This document shows positions 35,333 to 49,689 of a DNA stretch of 64,000 nt, one piece after another. The notes under the pieces are model-generated. The model worked only from the letters and a program-made list of their open reading frames with translations. It did no database searches and was not told the DNA's origin. A program made the position numbers and the translations under genes. This stretch comes from Vespa crabro (lineage: Eukaryota; Arthropoda; Insecta; Hymenoptera; Vespidae). Each line of letters begins with the position of its first letter. Position 1 is the stretch's first letter. Location of the stretch: assembly GCF_910589235.1 (NCBI RefSeq), contig NW_025813595.1, positions 5,410,501-5,474,500 of the forward strand, written 5' to 3'.

Positions 35333-36823
35333 ATGGATAGTACAGAAATGATTAATAGAGGGCGTAGGAGGGACACCCACGCCACGGCGGTCTCATGGAG
35401 TGATAGGGTAGGCCACCCGATGTAGTCATCCAGCAACTACCAGGAGCTTGAGGTAGACAACCTGGACCCAGCTCTGAATATTACATCAGGAAAATCACCA
35501 GAGGTAGACGACCTGGCCTGCGGTGTGTTTATAGCGCCAGGAAAGATAATATATGAGGAAAGCCACTTGGAGGAGTGGCTATTGATTGCTAGGACCGTTG
35601 ATAGTACGCGGATCTCCGGCCTGTCGTCACCTATATAACCTGCGAAGGAAAACCACGAAGGAGCAACCGAAAGATCTTGCCAAAATGAAGGCGCCTATTA
35701 CTACGCAGCCAAACGTTAACGCAATTAAGCAAGGCCTCCCAGAACTGGAGGACATCATAGACAGTCGCAAGTTCATTTATAAATCTCGAAAAAAGGTCAA
35801 TAAGGGCGCGAGGATCCTCGCCCGAGTTTCTCAGAGCCATTGGGCAAATTCTACAATTGATGTCGGCGCAATTAAGACAGTAGGCACAAGTCCGCCGCAG
35901 TTGCCTGAAGAAAGTCTCAAAAGACCGAGGCAAGAGACATCGACGACCGAAGCCCCCAAGTGGACGGTGGTCGAGAAGAAGAGAAAAGATAAGGAGAATC
36001 CAGCGAAGAAGGCAACGAAACACCCACAGCAGGTGAAAAAGAAGCCGAGCAAATCGGAGGACAGGCCGAGAAAGAGAACAAGGCCGGACATGATTCTCCT
36101 GAAACCTGCGCACGGTAAATCTTACGCAGACGTAGTCGGAGCATACATCAGCGCTTCAAGACCAGCGGTACAGAGGTAGACGTTAGATCGGTCCGGAAGA
36201 CCAGAACTGGAGGGGTTCTCCTCGAACTTAAGATGGCCACTACGCATATCAAGACCTCATTCGCAGAGATCCTGAGGAGTGAAGTGGGAGAAACGAGCAG
36301 CATCACGGAACTGGTCCCTAGATCTACGCTGGAGATTCGATACTGCGATTGCCACACATCGGTGGTGGAAGTCGAGGAGGCCCTAAAGAGGACCCTGCCA
36401 GATAACGCGAGCAAACTAGAGGATAAATTGACGATACCCAAGGAGAGACAACAACGCCTGTCCATCCTCAGACTAGAAGAGGAAGCAGTTGCGAAGCTTT
36501 TAAAGGTCGGCCGAATGCTGGTCGGCTTCGTCAGCTGCAGGGTCAGGCGAAGAGCAGGAGTGAGGCGATACTACCGCTTTCTCCACTATGGTCACTATAG
36601 AACCTCGTGCAAGGGCTCTGGACGCAGTAAGTTTTGCTTTAACTACGGCGGAACGGGGCACAAGATCAAAGACTGCAAGGTCAGCGAGCCTACTTGCTTT
36701 TTGTGCTCCAATAGCGTTGATGAACATAAGAAGCACCTAGCGGGAACAAGGACCTGCAAAGCTTTCCGGAAGCCCATGCAACAAACAACAAGAGGAAAAC
36801 AGGATGAGTGTACTTCAGGGTAA
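35333..36823 (+). pseudogene. LINE ORF1 (gag-like), broken, copy B
   Basis: The start MDSTEMINRGRRRD at 35333 follows a T/C-rich leader. The frame stops at 35423, resumes in another frame at 35586-36179, then in a third segment at 36233-36823. The middle part has a Lys/Arg-rich, NLS-like region (KKATKHPQQVKKKPSKSED) and LLKPAHGKSYADVVG. The last part has the region before the knuckles (LPDNASKLEDKLTIPKE). The first knuckle is degraded (Cys to Tyr and Cys to Phe), the second has lost one Cys, and the third Cys motif is present. A one-base loss near 36770 carries the frame past the usual ATGA stop. Confidence 0.88.
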
Positions 36824-37504
36824 TCTCAATAGGAGCAGGACGTCGCACCACCTTCTAACCTAGCTCTGCTCTGAGAAACAAACTGATATCGTTTTAATCA
36901 GCGAACAGTACCAGGACAGAGAGGATAAGGATGGTACGCAAACGAATTGGGCACCGCGACCATCTGAATCTCAGATCCCCGACAAATACATGTGTCGGAT
37001 CAAGGATCCGGATGCGGATACGTTTGGGTGAGACACAACTCGTCGACTTATGTCAGTGTATATCTCACCTCGAACGACCGGATAAACAACTTCCAGACCA
37101 AACTGGACGAACTGGAAGAAGCGCTGCTGTAAATGCAAGGGGATTTCTTTGTGGCTGAAGACGTCAATGCCAAAGCTCTCGAATGGGGGAGGCCAGGCCG
37201 GACTCCAGAGGAAGACGAATCACGAAGTTGGCGTCGAGACTAGATCTATCAATACTCAACACAGGCTCGACACCAACCTTCCGTTAGCCTGGTTACAGAG
37301 AAACGATCCCGGACGATTCTCTAGCAAACGAACAACTTGTGGCAAGAGTCACAGGCTGGCGGGTAATTGAGGATTATACCAGGAGCGAACATCAATACAT
37401 TCTATTCGATGTACAAGATAGGAGGCCATCCGTGACAAGTGCAGTAACACCACTTCGGTGGAACATTGCAAGAATGGATGAGAGAGGCTTTCTTCCGTCA
37501 TAGG
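36804..37504 (+). pseudogene. LINE ORF2 remnant (endonuclease only), copy B
   Basis: Starts ATGAGTGTACTTCAGGG, the conserved ORF2 start, with a stop soon after (near 36858) and frameshifts. The GDLNA motif is altered to EDVNA near 37157. Later endonuclease text (LPLAWLQRNDPGRF, then the region before SDH) is recognisable to about 37495. The RT, YADD box and C-terminal motif are absent because of the deletion into the 3' UTR. Confidence 0.82.
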
Positions 37505-37680
37505 AGAAGGGATGGTTTCACTATGCCACTAGTATGGATATGAGTTTAGTCGGGAGTGCCTATTCCAACGGAGAGCCCAACACTCCATGGACCTTAACGG
37601 GGAACCCAAATGGTAAAGGGTTCCTCTAGGGTCTCTGGGTCAGTGCATAAAGTTTGATATCCTCAGACCATCAAAAAAAA

Positions 37681-40600
37681 TTATCGTTATTATTATTATC
37701 GTTATTAACGTTATTATTGCTATTATTATTTTTATTAATAACGTAATTATTCTTATTACGTTATTAATACATTATTATAGATTATTAATTTTATTATTCG
37801 TTTCGATATTATCGTTATTATCGTTACTATCGATATAATTATTATTATTATTATCGTCATTATCGTTATTATAATTATAATTATTATCTATATTTATTAT
37901 TATTATTTATATTATCGTTAATATCGTCCTTATCGTTATTATTATTAGTACTATTGTCGTTATTATCGTTATTATGATAATCGTTATAATCGTTATTATG
38001 GTTACTATTGTTATTAATATTATCTTTGTCATTTTTGTTATCCTTATTTTCGTTATTATTATTATTATTATTGTCGCTATTATAGTTACTATTGTTATTA
38101 TTGTTATTATTATTATCGTTGTCATCGTTAGCATCCTTACTATCGTTACAATTATTATTATTATTAATGTTATTATCTTTGCTATCGTTATTATTATTAA
38201 TATTATTATCGTTAACATCGTTATTATTGTTATTTTTATTATCGTTATATTCGTTATTATTATTATTATTAGAATCGTTATTATCATTATTATCGTTATT
38301 ATTGCTCTCATTATTAGTATTATTGACGTTATTATCACTATAATCGTTTTTAACGTCATTATTGTAATTATTATTACTATCGATATTATTATTACTATTA
38401 TTGTTATTATCGTAATCATTATTATCGTTATTATCTTTATTTAGGCCATTATTGCTATTATTATTATTATTATCGATATTATCGTTAATATTGTTGATAC
38501 TATTATCCATATTATCGATATCCTTATTATTTTTATCGTTAATATCGGTCTTATTAATATTATTATGTCTATTATTCTTATTATCGTCATTATTAATATG
38601 AATATTGTCGTTAATATCGTTAATATTATTATCGTTATAATCCTTATAATCGTTTTTATTGTTATTATTAACGTTATTATCGTTAATATTGGTATTATTA
38701 TTATCGATATTATCTTTATTATCGTTATTATCGTTATTATTGTTATTATTGTTAATATTGTTATAATTACTACTATAATTATCGTTATTATTGTTATTAT
38801 AATTACCGCTATTAACATTATAATCGTTATTATCGCTATTAATGTTATTATTATTATCGTTATTATCATTATAATCGTTATTATCGTTTTTATTGTTTTT
38901 ATTATTAACGTTATTATCGTTAATATTGTTATTATCTTTTATATTATTATTATTATTATTGTTAATATCGTTATTATCGTTATTATCATTAATATCGTTA
39001 TTATCGTTTTTATTGTTGTTGTTATTATCATTATTATCGTTAATATCGTTTTTAGCATTATTATCGTTAATATTATTACCGTTATTATCGTTATTATTAT
39101 TATAATTATTTTTGTTAGTATCGTTATTATTATATTCGCTATTATCGATATTATCATTGTTATTATTATTATTATTATCGATATTAACGTTAATATTGAT
39201 TTTATTATTATCGATTTTATCTTTATTATCTTTGTTATCGTTATTTTTTTATTATTGCTAAAATTACTACTGTTAATATAGTTATTATCGTTATAATAGT
39301 TACTATCTTTATTATTTTTATTATTATTATAGTTGTTATAGTTATTATCATCATTATTTTCTATATTGTCGTTATTATCGTTATTATCGTTATTATCCTT
39401 ATTATTATTATTATTATTATCGTTATTATCGTTTTTATTATTGTAGTGGTTATTGTTTTTAGCATTATTATCGTCATTATTGTTATCATTATTTTAATTT
39501 TTATCACTAATATCTTTATTATCGTTATTATCGTTATTATTGAAACTTTTATTATCGTAACTCTCGTTAATAACGTTATTATCTTTATGATTATTATTAT
39601 TGTGATTATCGTTGTTATCGATAATACCTTTATTACCTTATTTATTATTGTTATTATCTTAGTTATCGATGTTATAGTTATTATTTTTATTATTATTATC
39701 GTTATTTTCGTGATTATAGTTATTACTGTTATTATTATTATAGTCATTATCATTATTATTGTCCTTATTATTATTATCCTTGTTATCTTTATTTTCGTTA
39801 TTGTCGTTATTATTGTCAATATTATTACCGGTATTATCGTTAGAATAGTTATTATCTTTATTATTATTATTATTATTATCTTTATTATCCTTATTATCGT
39901 TACTATCTTTATTATCGTTATTATTGTTATTATTATTATTTTTACTAGTAATATCATCGTTAATATCGTTATAATCATTATCATCGTCATTACTATTATT
40001 ATTATTATTATCGTTATTAGCGTTAGTATTATTATTACTATTAACGTTGCTATCGTTGATATTATTATCGTTATTATCGTTATTATCGTTCATAATATTA
40101 TTATTGCTATTGTTGTTATCGTTATTATTGTTACTACTGTTATTACTTTTATCGTACTTTTCATTATTATCCGTCTTATCGTTATTATTATTATTATTAA
40201 CGTTATTCGATGTTATCGATATTATTCTTATAATCATTACCGTTATTTTCCTTATTATCGTTATTATTAATTTATTATAATTGATATTATCGTTAATATT
40301 GTTACTAATAATATCATTATTATAGTTATTATCATTATAATCGTAATTATCATTATTATTGCTATTATTAATATTATTACTATTATCATTCTTATTATCA
40401 ATATTATCATTATTTTTATTATTATTATTATCGTAATTATCGTAATTATCGATATTATTGCTATTATTATTATCGGTATTAGCGTAATTATCCTTATTAT
40501 CGTTATTATTATTATTATTATGGTCTTTATATTCGATTTAAGTATTATCGATATTATTGTTATTATCGTTATTATTATTATTGTTATTGTCGTTATTATT

Positions 40601-43121
40601 GTTATTATTGTTAATTATTATATTATTATTGTCATTATTTCTATTCTTCTTATTATAATTATTATTATACGATATTATCGTTATTATCGATATTATCGTT
40701 ATTATTATTAATCCTTTTGTCCTAATTAGCGTTATTATTATTATCGTCATTGTCGTTATTATCGTTATTATTATTATATTTATTATCGCTATTATCGTTA
40801 TTGACGTTACTTTCGTTATTATCGTTATTTTCCTTATTATCGTTACAATTGTTATTTTTATTATCGTTACTGTCGTCTATATCGTTATTATTGTTTATAT
40901 TGTTAATATTACTACTATTATAATCAATATTATCGTTATGATCGGACTTATTATTATTTTATTTTCCTTATTATAGTTATTATTTTATTATTGTTATTAT
41001 TATTATCGTTCTTATCGCTATAATCCTTATAATCGATATTATTAATATTATTATTATTGTTATTGTCGTTGTTATAGATATTACTATCATTATTAATATC
41101 GTTATTACCGTTATTATCGTCATTATTGTTATTATTGTTATTGTTTTTATCGTTATTAGTGTTATTTTTGTTATTACTATTACAGCTATTATAATTATTA
41201 TCGTTATTATCGATTTTATTGTTATTATTATTATCGTTATTATCGTTAACATCGTTATTATTTTTATTAATATTATTAGTATTACCGATGTTATCGTTAT
41301 TATTGTTATTAAGGTTAATAGCATTATTTTTTTATCATTTGTATTATTAATATCATTATTATTGTTATTATTATTATAATTATTATCGTTATTATCATTA
41401 TCTTTATTATCGCTATTATCGTTATTTTTGTCATTGATTTTATAATTATTATCCTTATCATTGTTCTTATTATTATTATCATAGTCGTTATTATCATTAT
41501 AATCGTTATTATCTTTATTATTGTCATTATTATTATCGTTATTATCGTTATTTATTAATATTATTATTATCATTTTTATCGTTATTATTGTTATTATAAT
41601 TATCGCTGTTATCGCTATTATCAATATTATTATTATTATTATTATTGATGTTATCCTTTTTGTCGTTATTATTTTTATTATTATAAATATTATTATAATT
41701 ATTGTTGTTATCGTTATTAATGTTACAATTTTTATTATAATCACCGTAATTATCGTTATTACTGTTATTATTATTATCTTTATTATCGTGATTATTGTTT
41801 TTACTTTTATCGTTATTATCGATATTATCTTTATTATTTCCGTTATTATCGATATGAACGTTAATATTTCCGTTATTATCATTATTATCATAATTATTGT
41901 AATTATTGTTATTATACATATTTTTACTATCGTTATTATTGTTGTTAACGTTATTATTGATATTATCGTTATTCTTGCTATTATTAATAGTGATAATATC
42001 GTTATTATTTTGATTATTATTATATTTATTAACGTTATTATCTTTATGATCGATATTATCGTCATTATCGTTATTAATTTTATTATTATTATTATCGTTA
42101 TTATTGTTATTATTACTATTATTATTATTGTAATTATCGTTATTATTGTTATTATTATTAACTATTCTATCGTTATTGTTATTATTATCGTTTTTATCGT
42201 AATTATTATTATTATTATTACCGTAATTATCGTTACTATCGTTATTAATGTTATAATTATTGTCGTTATTATTGTTTCAATTATTATAATTATTATTATT
42301 TTCTTTGTTAAAGTTATTAATATTATTATTATTATTGATATTATTATTATTATTATTATCGTTATTATCATTATTATTCTTATTAATTTTATTATTTTTA
42401 TAATAATTATAGTTACTATTATTTTTATTGTCATTAATACTATTATTGTTTTCGGAATTATCTTTATTATCGTTATTTTTGTTATTATTAATATTATCTT
42501 AATAGAAATTATCGTTATTATCGTAATTATTGTTATTATTAAAATCGTTATAGTCCTTATTATCGTTATTATTGTTATTATTATTATTATTATTACCGTC
42601 ATATTATTATTATACCGATAATATTATTATCATCATTATTAATATTGTTATTACGGATATTATCGTTATAATCGTTATTATTGTTATTAATATTTTTTTA
42701 TAATTATCGTTCTTATCGTTATTATCTTTATTTTTATTATTGTTATTATTATTATTATTGTCATTTTTATCTTTTTCATCGTTATTATAATTATTATTAT
42801 TATCGTCATTATCGTTGTTATTATTAACGTTATTATCGTTATTATTTTTATTTCTATTATTATCATTATTATCGGTTTTATCGTTATTATTGCTATTATT
42901 ATTTTTGTTAATAACGTTATTATCATTATCGATATTATCGTACATATTGTTATTATTATTATCGATATTATCGTTATTAAAGTCATTATTATCGTTATTA
43001 TTGTAATTGTTATTTTTACTTTTATTTTTATCGTAATAATCGTTATTATTATTATTGTCGTTTTTATTATTATTATTATTATCGTTATTATAGTTATTAT
43101 TGTTATTATTATTATTATTAT
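37681..43121 (+). repeat. TTATTATCG satellite, block 7
   Basis: Same array and orientation, 5.4 kb. Its first 50 bases are related to the sequence after LINE copy D. No gene seen; frames such as 41521-42621 (366 codons) are repeat translations. Confidence 0.95.
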
Positions 43122-44751
43122 TGTTACGTCTTACAAGCCATGTACTTTAAAAGAGCTAACTCCAAAGTAAGTATGCTATTGCGACCCTTGCGGGTGATTT
43201 GTGCCCTTTTCGGTCCTTATTTGTCTGGGCAGTTCAATTTGCTCGGGATTGGCACCCAACAGAGTGTCGAATCGATATTTCAAATGCTCTCTTATCTCTT
43301 GGGAAGACAACCCAAGTTGATGGTGGAGCCTTATTTCCAGATATTTGGGGGTCCTAGGATCAAAAATCGGAAGGTCCAGTGGAGGCACCCACCTTCTAGA
43401 GAGCTGCAGGGGAAATAGGTGGAATGAGGGAAAATTTCCTTTCTCATTTTCAAATAATTCCACACCCAATTTATCGTTATAAATATCGGTTTCGTGGTAA
43501 AGTTCCTTTAACAGACGACGTAGTTGTTATTTTCTACCACCGCGACATAACTTCGGGATTAGTAGGGCAGGTATTTGGAATAGATGGTTGATTGGAGGTA
43601 GGAGAGAAATGTAAAAGTTTCGTCCGTGCGGAGCGTTCTCACCGAAACTACAATTTTATAGGAGGATACTCGTGCGGTTCGTCCTCACCGAGCAATAAGG
43701 ATGGATGAATATTTGGATATAAAGAAATCACGCACTGGTTAACAATAACAATTTTAACTTAATTTTGTATTAAATATTTCACTAAAGTACACTGAATAAT
43801 TACACCTTTGGATGATGTTCCACAGGCGAACGCGGTTATTTTATTGTTATAAAATTTAATTTTAATTTCAATTGAAGTATTCTAACTTATTTAATTGACA
43901 AAGATAAACTGTAGCGTAAAATTCTAAGTTGGATAATGACTGCTTAAGACTCAAGTCTAGGAGCTTGCGACTTGTTGAGTAAGGTTGCAAACGATGACTG
44001 ACTGACGACGCTCTTTGCTCCTCCTAGGACGAGTCCGGTTGACGTCACTGCGCATGTGCGCCGCTCGCGCGTGCCGCCTAAGTGCGGTAGTGGTGGGGCA
44101 GAACATTGCGAGCGTTCCTTTATTACCTCTTCCAAGTATTGCGTTCGCTCGGTGCTTATCACCGGATGTAATTCTCGGAGCTCTTAGCCCTGGAATGTTG
44201 TTATTAGCAGGTGTGGTTCCGAAAATAATGTCGATATCGTTGCTCTTAATACTTAGAACGTAGGATGTTAAAATCCACATCACCGGATGTCGTTTTGCCA
44301 TAATCGATAATTATGTCTCACAATTATTTATTACATTTATTTAAAGAAATTTCTCGCAGTAATTTCCCAAGGTTGTTGAACGTTAATTCATTAGGGTAAT
44401 TGTTTATTTTATTACAGGGTTGCATGTATATGTTTATATTTTGTTAACATAGGTCCCGATTTGTTAGCTAATTATTATTATTCTTTTAAAAGTTTTTATG
44501 TATTAATAATAAGAAAGTGCTAGTATTAACAGGTGTTTATAAGGTATCTTACCTAATATTGCTAGTGGTAAAATTATGGATATTTTGAATATTTAGACTA
44601 CGAATGAACGATATGAATTTTGATGGTTGATCCCCTTTACTTAAGCTAGGCAATGTATTAATCTTTAATTTATACTATAGTTTACATATGTTATTTCCTT
44701 TTTTCTTTTTTATTATTATTTACATACGTCGCTTGCCGCGAGATGAAACGA
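43122..44751 (-). mobile_element. solo LTR of the gypsy element, full length
   Basis: About 1630 bp, matching the 12814-14408 LTR along its whole length in reverse orientation. It starts TGTTACGTC and ends CGAGATGAAACGA, the reverse complement of a slightly decayed TG terminus. TTAT flanks both sides (43118-43121 and 44752-44755), consistent with a 4-bp gypsy target duplication, although that word is common in the array. It carries one GC-rich unit instead of two and an intact TGACGTCA at 44040-44047. It probably formed by LTR-LTR recombination. ORFs 43140-43418 and 43957-44301 lie in LTR sequence. Confidence 0.88.
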
Positions 44752-47700
44752 TTATAGTAAATATTATTATCGTTATTATCATTATTATCGTTTTTATTGT
44801 TATAATTATTATTGTTATTAACCTCATTATTGTTATTATTATTATAACTATTATCGTTATTATCTCACCGTTATTATCGTTATTATCGCTATTATTGTTA
44901 CTATTATTATTATCACTATCGCAATTATCGTTATTATCGTTATTGTCGTTAATATCGTTATTAACTTTATTATTATTATTATAGTTATTGCCGTTATAAT
45001 CGTTGTTATCGTTCTTATAATTATCATTACTATCGTTATTATCGTTATTATTGTTTTTATTGTTAATATTATTATCGTTCTTAATTTTATTATCCTTATT
45101 ATAGATACCATTATTATTATTATAATCGTTATTATCGTTATTAATATTATTATCGTTTTTATTGATATTATTATTATCGTTATTATCCTTGTTATTGAAA
45201 CTATAATTATCGTTATTATCGTTACTATTGTTATTACTATTACTATTATTATCGTTATTATCTTTATTATTATTATCATTATTATCGTTATTATAGTTAT
45301 TATTGTTATTATTTTACCATTCTCATTGTTTTCTACCCATTTTCGTTAATATTGTTTTTATTTTATCGTTATAATCGTTGTTATCGTTATTATCTTTTTA
45401 ATTGTAATTATTATTATCGTTATTGTCGTTAATATCGTTAATAACTTTATTATTATTATAATTATTATCGTTACTATCGTTATTATATTTATTACTATTA
45501 TCGTTTTTTTTGATCGTATTATTATCGTTATTATCGATATTATTGTTAATATTGTATTTATTATTTTTAAACATTATCGATATTATCGTTAATATTAATT
45601 TTATATTCATCGTCATTATCGTTATTATTATTATCGTTATGATCGTTATTATCTATATTATCGTTATTATTGTTATTACTATTATTGTTTTTCACTATTA
45701 TCATTGTTATTGATATTATTATTATCGTTATTATTAATATTATAATTATTGTTATTATCTTTATTATCGCTATTATTATTATTATTATTATTATTATCGT
45801 TATTTACATAAATATCGTAATTATTAATATTGCTATTATCGTTATTATCTTTAGTATTATTATCGTTATTATCGCAATTATCGTTATTATCATTATCGTA
45901 TAATTATTATTATCGTCAGTATCGTTATTATTATTATCGTTATTATCTTTAAGAACGTTATTATCTTTATTATTACTATTATTATTATTGTTATTATCGC
46001 TATTATCGTTGTTATCATTATTATCTTTTTTATCGTTATTATTGTTATTATTATTGTCATTATTATCCTTAATATCGTTATTAAAATTATTATCATTATT
46101 ATCGTTTATATTCTTCTTATTATTATTGTTATTATCGTTGTTAATATTATAAACATCGTTATTAAGGTTATTATCTTTATTATTGTTATTATTGTTAATA
46201 TTATTTACGTTCTTATCATTATGATCGCTATTATCGTTATTATTGTTATTATTATTATCGTTTTTAACGTTAATACCATTGTTATATTAATTATGCTTTT
46301 TATTATTAACGTTATTGTCGTTATTATCGTTATTCATATTTTTACTATTATCGTTATTATCGATATAATTATAATCTTTATTATCGTTAGAATCGTTATT
46401 ATTGTTATTGTTAATATTATTATTATTGATATTATCGTTACGTTTCTTAATATTATGATGGATATTATCGTTAATATCGTTATAAGTATTATCGAAATTA
46501 TCATTATTATCATTATTATCGTTATTATATTTATTATTATCATCATTATTATTGTTAACTTCTTTTTTTATCTTTATTATTATTTCTATTATTATCATTA
46601 TTATCTTTACTATCGTTATTATTATTATAATTATCATCGTTATTGTAGTTATTGTTATAATCGTTTCTATTGTTATTATCGATATTATGGCTATTATTAT
46701 TATTATTATTACCGATTCTATCGTTAATATTGTTATTATTATTATTGATATTATCGTTGTTACCGTTATAATTACTATCGTCATTATTGTTATTAATTTT
46801 ATTATTATTATAGCTATTATTGTTATTTTTATTAATATTATTATCCTTATATTTTTTATTATCTATATTTTCGTTATAATCGTTACATTTATTTTTTATA
46901 TTACCGTTAGTAACTTTATTATTGTTATAATTATTACCTTTATTATCGTTGATATTATTTTTATTCTTATTTTTAATATCGATATTATCGTTATTTTTGC
47001 TCTTATTGTTATTATTTTTATCTTCATTATCGTTATTATAGTCATTATTATTATTATCGTTTTTATAATTATTATTATTGTTTTATCGTTATAATCATTA
47101 ATATTAATATCGTTATTATCGATATTATTGATATTATATTTTTCGTTATAATTGTTTTTATCGTTATTATTGTTATTATTATTCCAATTATTGTCGTTAT
47201 TATCGTTATTATTGTCAATAATATTATCGATATTATCGTTATAAACGTTATAATTTTTATCGTAATTATCGTTATTATTGTTATTATTCCATATTATCGA
47301 TACATCGATATTATTGTAATTATAATATTATTTTCGTTATTATTGTTACTATTATTATCGTTATTATCGTTAATGTCGTTATTGTCATTATTATTATCGT
47401 TATTATTATTATTATTATTATCGTTATTATCGTAATTATTGTTATTATTATTATTATTCTTACCGTTATTATTATTATAGCTTTTATCGTTACTATTATT
47501 ATCGTTATTATCATTATTATCGTTCTTATTGACATAATTATTATAGTTATTATCCATATAATTGTTATTATTCGTATAAATATTATCGTTATTATTATAA
47601 TCCATATTATCGTTATTATCTTACTTATTTTTATAATTATTATTATTATTATCGATATAATCGTTATTAATGTTATTATTATTATTACTATTATCGTTAT

Positions 47701-49686
47701 TATTGTTAATATTAGTAACATTATTTTCGATATTATCGTAATTATCATTATTATGGTTATCGACATTACAGACATTATCGTTATTATTGTTGAGATCATT
47801 ATTGTTATTATTATTATTATTACTTCTATTATTATCGTTATTATCGTAATTATTATTATTATTATTTTTATGATTATTATTATTATCGTTATTATCGTTA
47901 TTATCGGTATTATTGTTATTATTATTATCATTATAATCGTTAATCTCAATATTCTCGTTGTTATTGTTATTATATTTGTATTAGTCGTTATTGTTATTAT
48001 TGTTAATATTAGTATCATTACTAAAGTTATAATCGTTATTTTCGTTATTAATGTTATTATTATTACCGTTATTATCGTTATTATGGTTATTATTATTAAT
48101 ATTGTTATTATCGTTTTTATCAGTATTATCGTTATTAGTGTTATCGTTATTATCATCAATATCGTTAGTATTGTTGTTATTTTTCTTATCGTGATTATTG
48201 TTATTATCATTATCGTTATTATCGTTATATCGTTATTATCGTTAAAAATGTTATTACTATTATTATCGTTATTATCATTATTATCGCTAGTATTGCTAAT
48301 ATTAGTTTCGTTATTATCGTAAATATCGTTATTAAATTTATAACAGTTAATATCGTTATTATCGTTATTATAGTTATTATTGTAAGTATTATTATCCTTA
48401 GTATCGTTTTTATTGTTATTATTATTATAATTACTTTCGTTATTATTATTATTGTCGTTATTATCGTTATTATTGTTATGATTATTAACGTTACCATCGT
48501 AAATATCGTTATTATCGTTATAATTATTATTATTATTACAATTATTATCGTTGTTATTATTATTATTCTTAACGTTATTATCGTTATTACTAATATTATT
48601 ATTATTGCCGTTAATATCGTTACTATTGCCTTATCGATATTATTACTATTATTATTATCTTTAATATCATTATTACCGTTATTATCGTTATTACAGATAT
48701 TATTACCGCTACTATCGTTATTGTCGTTGTTATCGTTAATATTGTTAATATTATCATCGATGTGATTGTTTATAATTATTATTATTTTTATCTTGAATTA
48801 CTTTATTATGGCTATTACTGTTATTATTGATATTACTACAACAATTATTATCATTATATTCGCTATTATTGTTATTATTATTATCTATATTATCGTTAGC
48901 ATTGTTATTATTATTATTGATATTATCTTTATTAACTTCTATATCGTCGTGATTATTATTATTATCGTTATTGTCGTTTTATCTTTACTATCTTTATTAT
49001 CGTTATAATCGTTATTATTATTATTATTATTATTATTACCGTTATTATCGATAATATCGTTATTATCGTTATTATTGATATTATTATTATCGTTATTATC
49101 GTTATTATCGTTATTATTGTTATTATTATTATCGATATTATTTTATAGTTATTAGTATTGATATTTTTAATTGCGTTATTTTCCTTATTATTTTTATTAA
49201 TGCTATTATTACTGCTATTATTATCGTTATTAAAGTTATTATTGTTATTATTATTATTATTATTATGGATATTACCTTTATCATAGTAATTATTATTATC
49301 GATATTATCATTATTATGGTTATTGTTTTTATCGTTTTCTATCGTTGTTGTCGTTATTATTGTCATTATTATTAACGTTATTATATTTTTTATCGTCATT
49401 AATATTATTATTATAATTTTTATCATCGTTTTTTAGTTATTATTATTATTAATATCATCGTTATTATCATTAGTACCGTGGTTATCGTTATTATTGTTAT
49501 TATTATCATCTTTATTTTACTAATTATCGTGATTATTATTACTATTATTATTATCATCATTAGCGTTATTAATATTATCGTTATCTTTGTTATTATCGTT
49601 TTTATTAATATTATTATTGTTATTATCGTTATTATCTCAAATATTGTTGTTATTATTATTGACATTATCGTTTTTATCGATTTGTT
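44752..49686 (+). repeat. TTATTATCG satellite, block 8
   Basis: Same array and orientation, 4.9 kb, up to LINE copy D. A less regular patch lies near 45310-45350 (CCATTCTCATTG and similar). No gene seen. Confidence 0.95.
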
Positions 49687-49689
49687 ATC

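Larger units (their letters stand above)
35110..37680 (+). mobile_element. R1-clade LINE copy B (complete ends, RT deleted)
   Basis: Has the family 5' end (CTGTGCGTGTGGG), 5' UTR, nearly complete ORF1, the endonuclease part of ORF2 and the 3' UTR with an A-tail. The whole RT and C-terminal domain are missing. At about 37505 the endonuclease region jumps into the 3' UTR at a GGGATG word present on both sides in the longer copies. Both terminal junctions with the satellite are preserved, which makes this the most useful copy for defining element ends. Confidence 0.93.

Noticed and set aside
43140..44301. ORFs 43140-43418, 43176-43469 and 43957-44301
   Set aside because: They lie within the solo LTR on both strands and are not conserved as frames in the other LTR copies.
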